Of a DNA stretch of 43,947 nucleotides, positions 1-7,218 are shown piece by piece (the stretch's first letter is position 1; every line of letters starts with the position of its first letter). The notes beneath the pieces were generated by a model. The model was given only the letters and a program-made list of their open reading frames with translations. It had not been told where the DNA came from and searched no databases. The position numbers and the translations under genes are program-made. Source of the DNA: an uncultured Alphaproteobacteria bacterium (lineage in GTDB: Bacteria; Pseudomonadota; Alphaproteobacteria; Caulobacterales; Parvularculaceae); NCBI GenBank assembly GCA_937895955.1, contig CALAZI010000156.1:1-43947 (forward strand). Reading direction: 5' to 3'.

Positions 1-36
1 CCATATAGCGGCTTGAATTCGCTCAATAAAAAAAAC

Positions 37-108
37 TTATCCCCCTACTTATCCCCCTAGTTATCCCCCACCTTATCCCCCTGTTTATCCCCCAACTTAT
101 CCCCCTCC
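37..108. repeat. Six-copy 12-bp tandem array upstream of the GTA cluster
   Basis: The nonamer TTATCCCCC occurs six times, starting at 37, 49, 61, 73, 85 and 97. The period is exactly 12 bp and the 3-nt spacers vary (TAC, TAG, ACC, TGT, AAC, TCC). The bottom strand therefore has six G5 runs separated by 7-nt loops, which meets the usual G-quadruplex pattern. An A-rich tract (27-35) precedes it, and TTGAATTC occurs on both sides (13-20 and 139-146). The array ends about 60 bp before the small terminase start, so a regulatory or iteron-like role is plausible but inferred. A conserved core with variable spacers is more like repeated protein-binding sites than simple slippage. Confidence 0.9.
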
Positions 109-163
109 CTTTGGGCGCCCTTAGGCTTCGACCCGGTTTTGAATTCAGCCGGCGGAGGAGCCG

Positions 164-562
164 ATGTCGGACGAAAAAGCGAAAGAACGCCAAAAGCGAC
201 GCGACGATTGCATTGAGCGCATTCTCGATCTCGCGCTCGACCTGACGCTTGAGCGTCTCGAAAACGTCGACCCGAAAGAGAAGAAGGACAACATGGCCTT
301 CGACCGCGTCGCCAGAACGGCGCAGGTGCTCATTCGCGTCGCCGATGACGCGGACTCTCTCGCCGCCCGCAAACGCAAGGAACAACAAGCGAATGACCAA
401 AGCGGCGAAAACGCCGACGACGACGCGCGACTCGATCGAGAGGCTGAAGTCCTCCAGCGACGTCTCGACAAATACATTGACGGACTGGCTCGTGGCGGAC
501 TTGCGCGCCGTTTCGAGGGAAATGGGCCACAAGCGGCGCCGCGCGGGCGGAACGGAGCATGA
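164..562 (+). CDS. GTA gp1, small terminase-like protein
   Basis: First gene of the GTA cluster, 132 aa. It is very charged and mostly helical, with a Lys/Arg/Glu-rich N-terminus, a central segment around DRVARTAQVLIRVADD, and a C-terminal amphipathic helix (LDREAEVLQRRLDKYIDGLA). In RcGTA the gene at this position encodes the small terminase, which recruits DNA to the packaging motor; that role is assigned here mainly from position, size and helical character. The start is supported by GGAGGAG at 154-160. The 3' end overlaps the predicted large terminase start at 522. It is the first gene after the 12-bp array. Small terminases diverge quickly, so the function is less secure than for the next genes. 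Confidence 0.75.
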   Translation: MSDEKAKERQKRRDDCIERILDLALDLTLERLENVDPKEKKDNMAFDRVARTAQVLIRVADDADSLAARKRKEQQANDQSGENADDDARLDREAEVLQRRLDKYIDGLARGGLARRFEGNGPQAAPRGRNGA

Positions 563-1787
563 GTGGTATGAACATCATGCTCACAAATATCAGCAATGGC
601 CGCAAAAAGACGACTGGACCGTCTGGCTTTTGCTCGGCGGACGCGGCGCCGGGAAAACGCGCGCCGGCGCCGAATGGGTGCGCAATTTCGTCGATGAAAA
701 CGCGAACCCGGCGCGCATCGCGCTTGTCTCCGAAACCTACGCCGACGGGAGGGAAGTCATGATCGACGGCAATTCCGGTCTTGCGCATATCGGCCCCGAA
801 GAGCGCCGACCGCATTACGAAGCCTCGCGCCGGCGGCTTGTCTGGCCGTCGGGATCGGTCGGCTATGTTTTTTCATCGGAAGACCCGGACGGGCTTCGCG
901 GTCATCAGTTTGACGCCGCGTGGTCTGACGAGCTTTGCAAGTGGAAACACGCGGAAGAAACCTGGAGCAATCTGCAATTGGCGCTGCGCCTCGGCGAGCG
1001 CCCGCGTCAGGTCGTCACGACGACGCCGCGTCCGACCGCTCTGTTGAAGCGTCTTCTCGCGGCGAAGGGAACCGTCACGCATCGCGCGACGACCTATCAA
1101 AACGCCGCCAATCTTTCGGCTGCGTTCCTCGACGAAATCGCGGCGGCCTATGAAGGGACAAGCCTCGGCCGCCAGGAACTCCTAGGCGAGCTCGTCGAAG
1201 ACGTCGCCGGCGCCCTGTGGACGCATGAGATGATCTCTCACTCTCGCATCTCGGTTCCGCAGGGCTTTTCTTCATCGCTCGCGCGCATCGTCGTCGCCGT
1301 CGACCCGCCAGTGACGGCGGGCGAAAACGCCGACGAATGCGGGATCATCGTCGCCGGCGTTCTGGCGGGCGACGACGGCGACATCGCCTTCGTTCTCGAC
1401 GATCGATCCGTCGCCGGATTATCGCCGCGCGGGTGGGCGGCGCGCGCGGTCGCGGCCTATCACGAATATGACGCCGACCGCATCGTTGTTGAAACGAACC
1501 AGGGCGGCGACATGGTTCGTGAGATCGTCAAGGGCGTCGATCCCTCGGTTCCGGTGCGCGAAGTCCGCGCGACGCGCGGAAAACGCCTCAGAGCCGAACC
1601 CGTCGCCGCGCTCTACGAACAGGGGCGCGTCCGCCATGTCGCGGCGTTCCCGGCGCTTGAAGACCAGATGACGACTTATGCGGGTGAAACGGGGAAGAGC
1701 CCCGACCGGATGGACGCGCTCGTCTGGGCGCTGACGGATTTGCTTTTGCGCCATCGCGCAGAGCCGCGGATCAAGAAGATTTTGTAG
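522..1787 (+). CDS. GTA gp2, large terminase (packaging ATPase/nuclease)
   Basis: Motor protein that packages DNA into GTA heads. With the start chosen at 522 it has 421 aa. The Walker A motif GGRGAGKT is near residues 39-46, a Walker B-like FDAAWSDE near 130-137, and the coupling motif TTTPR near 166-170. The C-terminal half has the RNase H-like nuclease acidic residues (VVAVDPP, ETNQGGD, PDRMDALVWAL). The frame is open upstream to 249, but 249-521 reads better as gp1, whose helical C-terminus lies there, and the segment WTVWLLLGG just before Walker A matches the usual beginning of GTA terminases. A weak GAGGGA lies just before 522. ATG 393 is the main alternative start. The gene is intact and no nonsense codons are seen. 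Confidence 0.93.
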   Translation: MGHKRRRAGGTEHEWYEHHAHKYQQWPQKDDWTVWLLLGGRGAGKTRAGAEWVRNFVDENANPARIALVSETYADGREVMIDGNSGLAHIGPEERRPHYEASRRRLVWPSGSVGYVFSSEDPDGLRGHQFDAAWSDELCKWKHAEETWSNLQLALRLGERPRQVVTTTPRPTALLKRLLAAKGTVTHRATTYQNAANLSAAFLDEIAAAYEGTSLGRQELLGELVEDVAGALWTHEMISHSRISVPQGFSSSLARIVVAVDPPVTAGENADECGIIVAGVLAGDDGDIAFVLDDRSVAGLSPRGWAARAVAAYHEYDADRIVVETNQGGDMVREIVKGVDPSVPVREVRATRGKRLRAEPVAALYEQGRVRHVAAFPALEDQMTTYAGETGKSPDRMDALVWALTDLLLRHRAEPRIKKIL

Positions 1788-1826
1788 GAGCACAACGTGA
1801 TCGATTGCGTAAACTCAAAATGCTTC

Positions 1827-1957
1827 GCCCCCCAACCGAAACCGCTTTGCGGTTTCGGCCTCCCCGCGAGGGGGAGGCGGGAGCGCGCGATGCCTGCTTC
1901 ACCTCACCTCCCTCTGGGGGGGAGGTCGAAAGTTCCGCAGGAACTTTCGGGTGGGGC
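1827..1957. repeat. Family B palindromic repeat between gp2 and gp3
   Basis: This compound element fills most of the gp2-gp3 gap. It contains four consecutive hairpins: CCGAAACCGC/GCGGTTTCGG (1836-1858), CCTCCCC/GGGGAGG (1859-1877), ACCTCCC with GGGGGGGAGGT (about 1906-1926), and CGAAAGTTCC/GGAACTTTCG (1927-1949). The outer ends (CGCCCCCCAACCGAAA and TTTCGGGTGGGGC) are imperfect inverted repeats. It resembles the C-rich/G-rich intergenic palindromes common in alphaproteobacteria. Because it is transcribed within the head operon, it may act on mRNA processing; that is inference. Confidence 0.8.
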
Positions 1958-1975
1958 TAAAGCGGAGACATTCAA

Positions 1976-3124
1976 ATGAATCTTCGCGATTTCTTCGAGC
2001 GCAAACAATCGAAAGCGCGCGCGCTGGTCGCCGTTTCAACGCCGGGTCAGCCGGTGTGGACGCCGAAAAACTACGCCGCGCTCGCCCGCGCCGGCTTTGA
2101 ACGGAACGTCATCGCCTATCGCTGCATCCGCCTTGTCGCGGAAGCGGCGGCTTCCGCGCCCTTGCGCGTCATCGAAAACGGCGCGGCGCTTAGCGATCAC
2201 CCGCTATTGACGCTCATCGCCCATCCGAACGGCGAACAATCGGGCGCGGCGCTTTTTGAAAGCCTTTACGGCTATCTGCAGACGGCGGGGAACGCCTATC
2301 TCGAAGCGGTTTCGCTCGACGGCGCCGTCAAGGAGCTTTACGCGCTCCGCCCTGACCGCATGAAGGCGCTCATTGGCGCTTCCGGCTGGGCGGAAGGCTG
2401 GGAATATTCCGTAGCGGGAAAGAAAACGGTTTTCCGCGCCGACGCCGACGGCTTTGCGCCGATCCTGCAATTGAAGCTCTTTCACCCGACCAACGATCAT
2501 TACGGGCTTTCGCCGCTCGAAGCCGCGTCCGGCGCGGTTGATTTTCACAACGCCGCGCTCGCCTGGAACAAGGCGTTGCTTGATAACGCGGCGCGGCCTT
2601 CGGGCGCGCTCGTCTACAAGGGTCCCGAAGGCGCTGAAAGCCTCACCGCCGAACAATTCGAGCGTTTGAAAGAAGAACTCTCAAACGCCTATTCCGGAAT
2701 CGCCAACGCGGGACGCCCCCTCGTCCTCGATGGCGGCCTCGACTGGAGGTCCATGTCGCTCACCCCCAGCGACATGGACTTCGTCGAGGCGAAAAACGGC
2801 GCCGCGCGCGAGATCGCGCTCGCTTTCGGCGTGCCGCCGATGCTGCTCGGCATTCCGGGCGACAACACCTATTCGAATTACAAGGAGGCCAATCTCGCTT
2901 TCTGGAAACAAACCGTGCTGCCGCTGGTGAAGAAAACCGCGGCGTCATTGTCGACATGGCTTGGATCCCAATTCGACGGCGCAAGGCTCGACTGCGACGC
3001 CGGCGCGATTGAAGCGCTCTCGGCTGATCGCGACGCCCAATGGGCGCGCATCTCCGCCGCGAGTTTCCTGAGCGATGATGAAAAGCGCCGCGCGCTCGGG
3101 CTTGAGGAGCGCGGCGATGAGTGA
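1976..3124 (+). CDS. GTA gp3, HK97-family portal protein
   Basis: Forms the dodecameric ring at the head vertex through which DNA enters and to which the tail attaches. At 382 aa it has typical size for the HK97 portal family. Family-like segments include NVIAYRCIRLVAEAAASAPL (N-terminal), GLSPLEAASGAVDFHNAALAW (mid-protein) and FGVPPMLLGIPGDNTYSNYK (C-terminal third). A GGAG at 1964-1967 supports the ATG at 1976. The gene is separated from gp2 by a palindromic repeat and overlaps gp3.5 at its 3' end (stop 3122-3124, next ATG 3117), suggesting coupled translation. It is intact. Confidence 0.95.
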   Translation: MNLRDFFERKQSKARALVAVSTPGQPVWTPKNYAALARAGFERNVIAYRCIRLVAEAAASAPLRVIENGAALSDHPLLTLIAHPNGEQSGAALFESLYGYLQTAGNAYLEAVSLDGAVKELYALRPDRMKALIGASGWAEGWEYSVAGKKTVFRADADGFAPILQLKLFHPTNDHYGLSPLEAASGAVDFHNAALAWNKALLDNAARPSGALVYKGPEGAESLTAEQFERLKEELSNAYSGIANAGRPLVLDGGLDWRSMSLTPSDMDFVEAKNGAAREIALAFGVPPMLLGIPGDNTYSNYKEANLAFWKQTVLPLVKKTAASLSTWLGSQFDGARLDCDAGAIEALSADRDAQWARISAASFLSDDEKRRALGLEERGDE

Positions 3125-3368
3125 AGCCGTGCTGAAACTCTCCGAACTCCGGATTTCCGTCGCGGTCGGCGCGGCTGTGCTCATCCAAACGGCGCTGGCG
3201 CTCGTCTGGTCGGGCTCGGCCGCCGAACGGCTCGCGCAATTGGAGCGCAGAAGCGACGCGACGGCGGAACTCGTCGTCCGCACCGCGCGGCTTGAGGAAC
3301 AAATTCTCGCCATGCGCAAGCAGCTTGAACGCATCGAAACCAAACTCGACGTGGAGGGGAAGCGATGA
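3117..3368 (+). CDS. GTA gp3.5-like small membrane/coiled-coil protein
   Basis: An 83-aa protein starting at the ATG that overlaps the portal stop. Residues about 12-32 (ISVAVGAAVLIQTALALVW) form one predicted transmembrane helix. The rest is a charged heptad-like helix (LERRSDATAELVVRTARLEEQ...MRKQLERIETKL) that could form a coiled coil. A small ORF between portal and protease genes is a regular part of RcGTA-like clusters (g3.5), and its function is not known. The frame is open upstream to 3075, but that stretch is inside the portal gene. The antisense DUF559 insertion begins just downstream. Confidence 0.7.
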   Translation: MSEAVLKLSELRISVAVGAAVLIQTALALVWSGSAAERLAQLERRSDATAELVVRTARLEEQILAMRKQLERIETKLDVEGKR

Positions 3369-3387
3369 TCGCGCACTATGAACTAAA

Positions 3388-3442
3388 ACCCTCTCCCGCT
3401 TGCGTGAGAGGGTGGCGAGGCGAAGCCGCGCCGGGTGAGGGG
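3388..3442. repeat. Family B repeat, left border of the DUF559 insertion
   Basis: ACCCTCTC (3388-3395) pairs with GAGAGGGT (3406-3413) around a GCTTGC loop region. The element continues through GGCGAGGCGAAGCCGCGCC to GGGTGAGGGG (3433-3442). The last ten bases are the exact reverse complement of CCCCTCACCC at 3840-3849, so this element and the one at 3840-3879 face each other across the antisense DUF559 gene. Confidence 0.8.
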
Positions 3443-3451
3443 ATGCGATCC

Positions 3452-3796
3452 TCACAAGCCAAGTTCTCGCTGAATGAGCGCCGTCAATTGATCCTTGCTC
3501 ATCGCAATATCCGGCCCGATGCGGAGAATTCGCCAACCAAGCGATTCAATTTCTTCCTGGCGTTCGGCGTCACGTTGGTGAACCGACGCAAGTCGATGCA
3601 CGCCGCCATCGATTTCCACAATCAAATTAGATTTAACAATCGCGAAATCGACGATGAATCGCCCAACAGTATGCTGCCGCCTGACGACGACGCCAAATTT
3701 GCGCAGGCGCCGCAGCGTTTCCCATGCGATTGCTTCGGGAGAGTTGGCGTTTTGACGCAGCCGCCGCGCGGCGCGAATTTTCTGGCCTTCTCGCAT
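3452..3796 (-). CDS. DUF559 / Vsr-like nuclease-fold protein inserted in GTA operon
   Basis: A 114-aa protein on the strand opposite to all GTA genes. It matches the DUF559 pattern: an N-terminal helix with SPEAIAWETLRRLRKFG, then VVVRRQHTVGRFIVDF, the core NLIVEIDGGVH, RDAERQEEIESLGWRILRI and a short C-terminal helix. The VDF...VEIDG residues correspond to the PD-(D/E)XK endonuclease-like core of the Vsr/DUF559 superfamily; the biochemical role of DUF559 proteins is not established. The start at 3796 is chosen because upstream codons (to 3895) are encoded by the palindrome at 3840-3879 (PLPFTGEGSGVRG), although a GTG in that segment could be used. It has a visibly AT-richer stretch (about 3600-3670) than its neighbours and is flanked by inverted repeats, so it looks acquired. 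Confidence 0.82.
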   Translation of the reverse strand: MREGQKIRAARRLRQNANSPEAIAWETLRRLRKFGVVVRRQHTVGRFIVDFAIVKSNLIVEIDGGVHRLASVHQRDAERQEEIESLGWRILRIGPDIAMSKDQLTALIQRELGL

Positions 3797-3839
3797 GAGC
3801 GCATGCTGCAGTATTCGGCGGCGCGCTTCAATGAAAGAG

Positions 3840-3879
3840 CCCCTCACCCCCGACCCCTCTCCCGTGAACGGGAGAGGGG
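3840..3879. repeat. Family B repeat, right border of the DUF559 insertion
   Basis: CCCCTCACCC (3840-3849) is followed by an 11-bp perfect stem, CCCCTCTCCCG (3854-3864) and CGGGAGAGGGG (3869-3879), with a TGAA loop. It is inverted relative to the element at 3388-3442. Its G-rich right arm is the only Shine-Dalgarno-like sequence before the protease gene. Confidence 0.85.
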
Positions 3880-3893
3880 AGAAGATGTGCGCC

Positions 3894-4397
3894 ATGACTG
3901 ACTCACTCCCTATCGAAGGCTGGGCGGCGATCTATGACGAGGTCGATTTGAACGGCGACGTCATTGCGCCGGGCGCGTTTCGAAAGTCGCTGGCGAAAAC
4001 GGGTTCCTACGCCGTCAAATTTCTCTACCAGCACGCGGCGGAGCATCCGATCGGCCGCTGGCTCAGATTTGAAGAACGCGCGCGCGGGCTTTACGCCTAT
4101 GGCGAGATCCTTCTCGCGACGCGCATGGCGCGCGAGGTCGCGGAACTCGCGCGCGCTGAAATCATCGACGGGCTGTCGATCGGCTTTCGCACGGTGAAAG
4201 CCGCGAAATCGAACGGCGCGCGGCGCATATCCGAAGCCGAGCTCTGGGAAGTGTCGATCGTCACCTTCCCGATGGCGCCGAAAGCGCGCCTCACCCGCAT
4301 CGGCGATGAACGCATCGCCGCGGGCTTTCAGAAAGAACAATCCATCCGGGCGTTAGCGGCGCAAGTCCGCGAAGCCGCAAAAATCCTGTCAGCGTAA
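3894..4397 (+). CDS. GTA gp4, HK97-family prohead protease
   Basis: Serine protease that matures the capsid by removing its scaffold domain. With ATG 3894 it has 167 aa. It begins with LPIEGWAAIYDEVDLNGDVIAPGAF, typical of the U35/HK97 prohead protease family. The family's catalytic His is in KFLYQHAAEHPIGRW, and the catalytic Ser in IDGLSIGFR. ELWEVSIVTFPM follows. The frame is open back to 3795, but that part is repeat-derived or antisense to the DUF559 gene. ATG 3885 is an equally possible start and is nearer the optimum distance from the G-rich repeat arm (GGAGAGGGG, 3871-3879). Located directly before the capsid gene, as in all GTAs of this type. Confidence 0.9.
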   Translation: MTDSLPIEGWAAIYDEVDLNGDVIAPGAFRKSLAKTGSYAVKFLYQHAAEHPIGRWLRFEERARGLYAYGEILLATRMAREVAELARAEIIDGLSIGFRTVKAAKSNGARRISEAELWEVSIVTFPMAPKARLTRIGDERIAAGFQKEQSIRALAAQVREAAKILSA

Positions 4398-4411
4398 GGA
4401 GCAGTAACGAC

Positions 4412-5629
4412 ATGGAAGACAAGTCTATCAATGCGGATCATGAATTGAAGGGCGCCATGCGCGACTTCCTTTCCGCCTTCGAGAGCTTCAAGGACGCGAA
4501 TGACGAGCGTCTGTCGGCGATCGAGCGGAAAAAGGAAGACCCGCTTCTCGCCGAAAAGGTCGCGCGCATCGACAAGGCGTTGACCGACCAGAAATCGGCG
4601 ATCGACAAGATCGCGCTCGCCGCCAAGCGTCCCCCGCTCGGGCAGACGCGCGAGGCTGACGAGAAAAAAGCCGCGATCCAGCGTTATATGCGCACCGGCG
4701 ACGCCTCGGCCGTTCTCGCCTTGCAGACGAAATCTCTGAACGCGACGAACGACGCCGAGGGCGGCTATCTCGCGCCCGAACCGACCGAACGCATCATCGC
4801 CGCGGCGGTGCGCGACATCTCGCCGATCCGCCAGATCGCGACGGTGCGCGAAATCGGCACGACGACGTTCAAAAAGCCGGTGTCATTGGGCGGCGGCGCG
4901 GCGGGCTGGGTCGGCGAGACCGGCGGGCGCGTTGAAACGACGACGCCGACCTTGTCGTCGATCGATTTCCCGACGATGGAGCTTTACGCGATGCCGGCGG
5001 CCTCGCAGACCTTGCTCGACGACGCCGTCGTCGACATCGAGCAATGGCTCGCCGACGAGGTGCAGGGCGAATTCGCCAGCCAGGAAACGAACGCCTTCGT
5101 CAATGGCGACGGCGTCAACCAGCCGAGGGGTTTCCTTTCCTATACGATCGCCGAAGAGAGCGTCCGCGCCGCGAACGAGATCGGCTATGTCGCGAGCGGA
5201 GCGGTCGGCGGTTTCGATCCGGCGAACCCCGCCGATCGCATTCTCGACCTCATCTACGCGCCGAAACAGGCCTATCGCGCCAATGCGCGTTTTGCGCTCA
5301 ACCGCAAAACGCTTTCGGTCGTCAGGAAGTTCAAAGACGCCGACGGCAATTATCTCTGGCAGCCGTCGCTGTCGGCGGGATCGCCGTCGACGCTGTTCGG
5401 CTATCCGGTGACGGAAGTCGAGGAAATGCCGGACATCGCCGCGGATTCGCACGCGATCGCGTTCGGCGATTTCGCGCGCTTCTATCTCATCGTCGATCGC
5501 CAGGGCGTCAAAATCCTGCGCGATCCTTATTCGGCGAAACCCTACGTCCTCTTCTACACGACGAAGCGGGTCGGCGGCGGCGTCCAGAATTTCGACGCCG
5601 TCAAATTGCTGAAATTCGCGGCGGCGTAA
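4412..5629 (+). CDS. GTA gp5, HK97-fold major capsid protein
   Basis: Main head subunit, 405 aa. Residues about 1-95 are a charged helical delta/scaffold region (AFESFKDANDERLSAIERKK...), normally removed by gp4. The mature part follows from about GDASAVLALQTKS, with the HK97-family motifs GGYLAPEPTERIIA, SLGGGAAGWVGETGG, ELYAMPAASQTLLDDA, FVNGDGVNQPRGFLSY, NRKTLSVVRKFKDADGNYLW and LFGYPVTEVEEMPDI. AAGGAG about 10 bp before the ATG supports the start. It is followed by a double palindrome (5641-5751) before the next gene, a place where RNA stabilisation of the abundant capsid message would make sense (inference). Confidence 0.97.
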   Translation: MEDKSINADHELKGAMRDFLSAFESFKDANDERLSAIERKKEDPLLAEKVARIDKALTDQKSAIDKIALAAKRPPLGQTREADEKKAAIQRYMRTGDASAVLALQTKSLNATNDAEGGYLAPEPTERIIAAAVRDISPIRQIATVREIGTTTFKKPVSLGGGAAGWVGETGGRVETTTPTLSSIDFPTMELYAMPAASQTLLDDAVVDIEQWLADEVQGEFASQETNAFVNGDGVNQPRGFLSYTIAEESVRAANEIGYVASGAVGGFDPANPADRILDLIYAPKQAYRANARFALNRKTLSVVRKFKDADGNYLWQPSLSAGSPSTLFGYPVTEVEEMPDIAADSHAIAFGDFARFYLIVDRQGVKILRDPYSAKPYVLFYTTKRVGGGVQNFDAVKLLKFAAA

Positions 5630-5640
5630 TGAAACGAGAA

Positions 5641-5751
5641 GCCCCCTCAGTCGCTTCGCGACAGCTCCCCCGTAAACGGGGGAGCCGAGCGGCGGCGCTT
5701 TTCCTCCCCCGCGCGCGGGGGAGGTGTCGAGCGCAGCGAGACGGAGGGGGC
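5641..5751. repeat. Family B palindromic repeat between capsid and connector genes
   Basis: Outer ends are GCCCCCTC (5641-5648) and GAGGGGGC (5744-5751). Inside are three hairpins: GTCGC/GCGAC (5650-5662), GCTCCCCCGT/ACGGGGGAGC with an AA loop (5664-5685), and a 22-bp perfect palindrome at 5703-5724. It lies entirely between the capsid stop and the gp6 start. Confidence 0.88.
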
Positions 5752-5794
5752 GCAGCCTCAATTGAACGGTAAGAACAAGGACGAGTTGCGTACC

Positions 5795-6316
5795 ATGTCC
5801 CTCACGCTGACAGCGCCGCCATTGGCGGAACCGGTCTCGCTCGCCGAACTGAAAGAGCATTTGAGAATCGAACACGCGGCGGAAGACGCGCTGATCGCGG
5901 GGCTCGGGCTGGCTGCGCGCCAGACGATCGAAGCGCGCTGGCGCATCGCGATGGCGTCGCAATCCTGGCGATTGACGCTTGATCATGCGCCTGAATGCGC
6001 GGTGATCCTGCCGATCTCGCCGGTTCTTTCCGTCGACGCCGTCGGCGTTTTGCGAAACGGGATCACCGAAGCCTTGCCGGCGAGCGCCTATGACGCGCAA
6101 GCGGGCGATCTCGGCCGGGTGAGGCTCAAAACATCCGTCTCGGGATCGCTTGTCATTTCCTTCACGGCGGGCTGGCCGACGATCGGCGACATTCCCGAAC
6201 CCCTGAAGCACGCGATCAGGATCTTGACCGCGCATCTTTATGAAAACCGCGAAGGCGAAACCGGCGCCAATGATGTCGCGGGATTGATCGCGCCCTACAG
6301 ACAGGTGCGGTTATGA
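5795..6316 (+). CDS. GTA gp6, head-tail connector
   Basis: 173 aa from ATG 5795, in the gp6-like phage connector family that binds below the portal. Family features are the N-terminal LAEPVSLAELKEHLRIEHAAEDALIAGLGLAARQTIE (two helices with the typical LxEhKxHLR pattern), a central beta region (WRLTLDHAP, VILPISPVLSVDAV) and FTAGWPTIGDIPEPLKHAIRILTAHLYENRE near the C-terminus. The frame is open from a TTG at 5762, but that sequence adjoins the repeat and the ATG at 5795 gives the usual family N-terminus. The stop overlaps the gp7 start (ATGA). Confidence 0.9.
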   Translation: MSLTLTAPPLAEPVSLAELKEHLRIEHAAEDALIAGLGLAARQTIEARWRIAMASQSWRLTLDHAPECAVILPISPVLSVDAVGVLRNGITEALPASAYDAQAGDLGRVRLKTSVSGSLVISFTAGWPTIGDIPEPLKHAIRILTAHLYENREGETGANDVAGLIAPYRQVRL

Positions 6317-6630
6317 GCGGTCCGCTTCGCTACCAGATTGAATTGTTGACGCGCAGCGAAACGCCGGATGCGGGCGGCGGCGTTTCTGTCTCTTACGCGC
6401 CCGGCGTTCAAATCTGGTCGGCGGTCGATCTTCTCCCCTCGATCAACGGCGCTTCCGGCGACCGCACAAGGCGCTTGCGGCGCGTTCGCGCGCTCATTCG
6501 CAATCGCGCCGATATTTCGCTCGGCGTCCGCTTTCGGTTCGACGGCGCCGACTTTGAAACCGTCTCGATTGAATCGGACGACGCCAAGGGCCGGCGCGTC
6601 TTCCTCATCGGCGAGGAGGTTGCGCCATGA
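6313..6630 (+). CDS. GTA gp7, head closure / head-tail adaptor
   Basis: 105 aa, in the phage head-tail adaptor (head-closure) family. The pattern LRYQIELLTRSETPDAGGGV...WSAVDLLP, then an all-beta segment ending FETVSIESDDAKGRRVFLIGEEV, is typical. It sits between the connector and tail-terminator genes and overlaps each by four bases (ATGA), so gp6, gp7 and gp8 are probably translated as a coupled set. Intact and of normal length. Confidence 0.88.
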   Translation: MSGPLRYQIELLTRSETPDAGGGVSVSYAPGVQIWSAVDLLPSINGASGDRTRRLRRVRALIRNRADISLGVRFRFDGADFETVSIESDDAKGRRVFLIGEEVAP

Positions 6631-7034
6631 GCGAAGCGGGCTGGGCCTTGCAAAAGGCGATCTATGCGGCGCTTTCGGGCGATGCGGCGCTGAAAGCGCT
6701 GATCGGCGATCCGCCGCGCCTCTATGATTTCGCGCCGTCGAAAGCGGTTTTCCCGCATGTCGCTTTCGGCGATGCGCGCGAGACGAAAATTCCCGGCGCG
6801 GATCAGCTTATCGAGCATGACGTCAGGATCAACATCCATTCGCGCTATGAAGGCCGGCGGGAAGTCAAAGACATCGTCACCGCAATCCTGTCGGCGATCG
6901 ACGACGTTCCGCTGATTGTTCCCGGTTACGCGCTCATCTCGCTGCGCGCGACATTTTCCGACGTCATCCATCGCCGCGAACCGGACGCCTGGCAGGGCGT
7001 CATCCGCTTCCGCGCCGTCACGGAGAAGCCGTGA
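6627..7034 (+). CDS. GTA gp8, tail terminator (DUF3168)
   Basis: 135 aa. It begins WALQKAIYAALSGDAALKALIG and has PHVAFGDARETKIPGA, DVRINIHSRYEGRREVKDIVTAI and a C-terminal strand AWQGVIRFRAVTE, the DUF3168 pattern. In RcGTA this protein caps the tail tube at the head end. The start overlaps gp7 by ATGA. The coding region ends just before family A repeat copy A1. Confidence 0.9.
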   Translation: MSEAGWALQKAIYAALSGDAALKALIGDPPRLYDFAPSKAVFPHVAFGDARETKIPGADQLIEHDVRINIHSRYEGRREVKDIVTAILSAIDDVPLIVPGYALISLRATFSDVIHRREPDAWQGVIRFRAVTEKP

Positions 7035-7051
7035 TGATGTGCGATGCCTGT

Positions 7052-7183
7052 CGTCATCCCGTGCGCAATGCGGCGCGAAGCGACGCTTTGCAGGCCGTTC
7101 GCATGCGAATGGCGGATTTCTCGCCTCGTGCGGTCCCGGATCAGCGCAGCAGCGTCGCACGTTGCAGCGCATCCGGGATGACG
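7052..7183 (+). repeat. Family A palindromic element, copy A1 (intergenic gp8-gp9)
   Basis: 132 bp with perfect 10-bp inverted ends, CGTCATCCCG (7052-7061) and CGGGATGACG (7174-7183). It contains nested GC-rich inverted segments (GCAGCG-type arms). It is open in one frame, reading RHPVRNAARSDALQ at the start and SASGMT at the end, the same peptide encoded by the in-frame copies in gp14. Orientation is given by that frame. A 63-codon ORF from 7031 crosses it but is not thought to be a gene. Confidence 0.9.
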
Positions 7184-7218
7184 CTTGACCCGTTTTCAAA
7201 TTCACCAAGGAGAACCTC

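Noticed and set aside
37..108. CRISPR array
   Set aside because: The repeat unit is only 9 bp with 3-nt spacers, far from CRISPR repeat and spacer sizes, and no cas genes are near.
37..108. Chromosomal origin with DnaA boxes
   Set aside because: TTATCCCCC differs from TTATCCACA at two positions, and no dnaA, AT-rich unwinding region or other origin genes are present. Kept only as a resemblance.
249..521. Large terminase N-terminal extension
   Set aside because: The gp1 frame is more protein-like here, and the terminase family N-terminus is accounted for from 522.
23..532. Minus-strand gene whose end reads as RGIS/WGIN repeats
   Set aside because: It is antisense to gp1, and its repetitive end is just the 12-bp array read as 4-codon units.
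3365..3901. 178-aa plus-strand ORF between gp3.5 and gp4
   Set aside because: It is the complement of the DUF559 gene plus repeats, and shows no family pattern itself.
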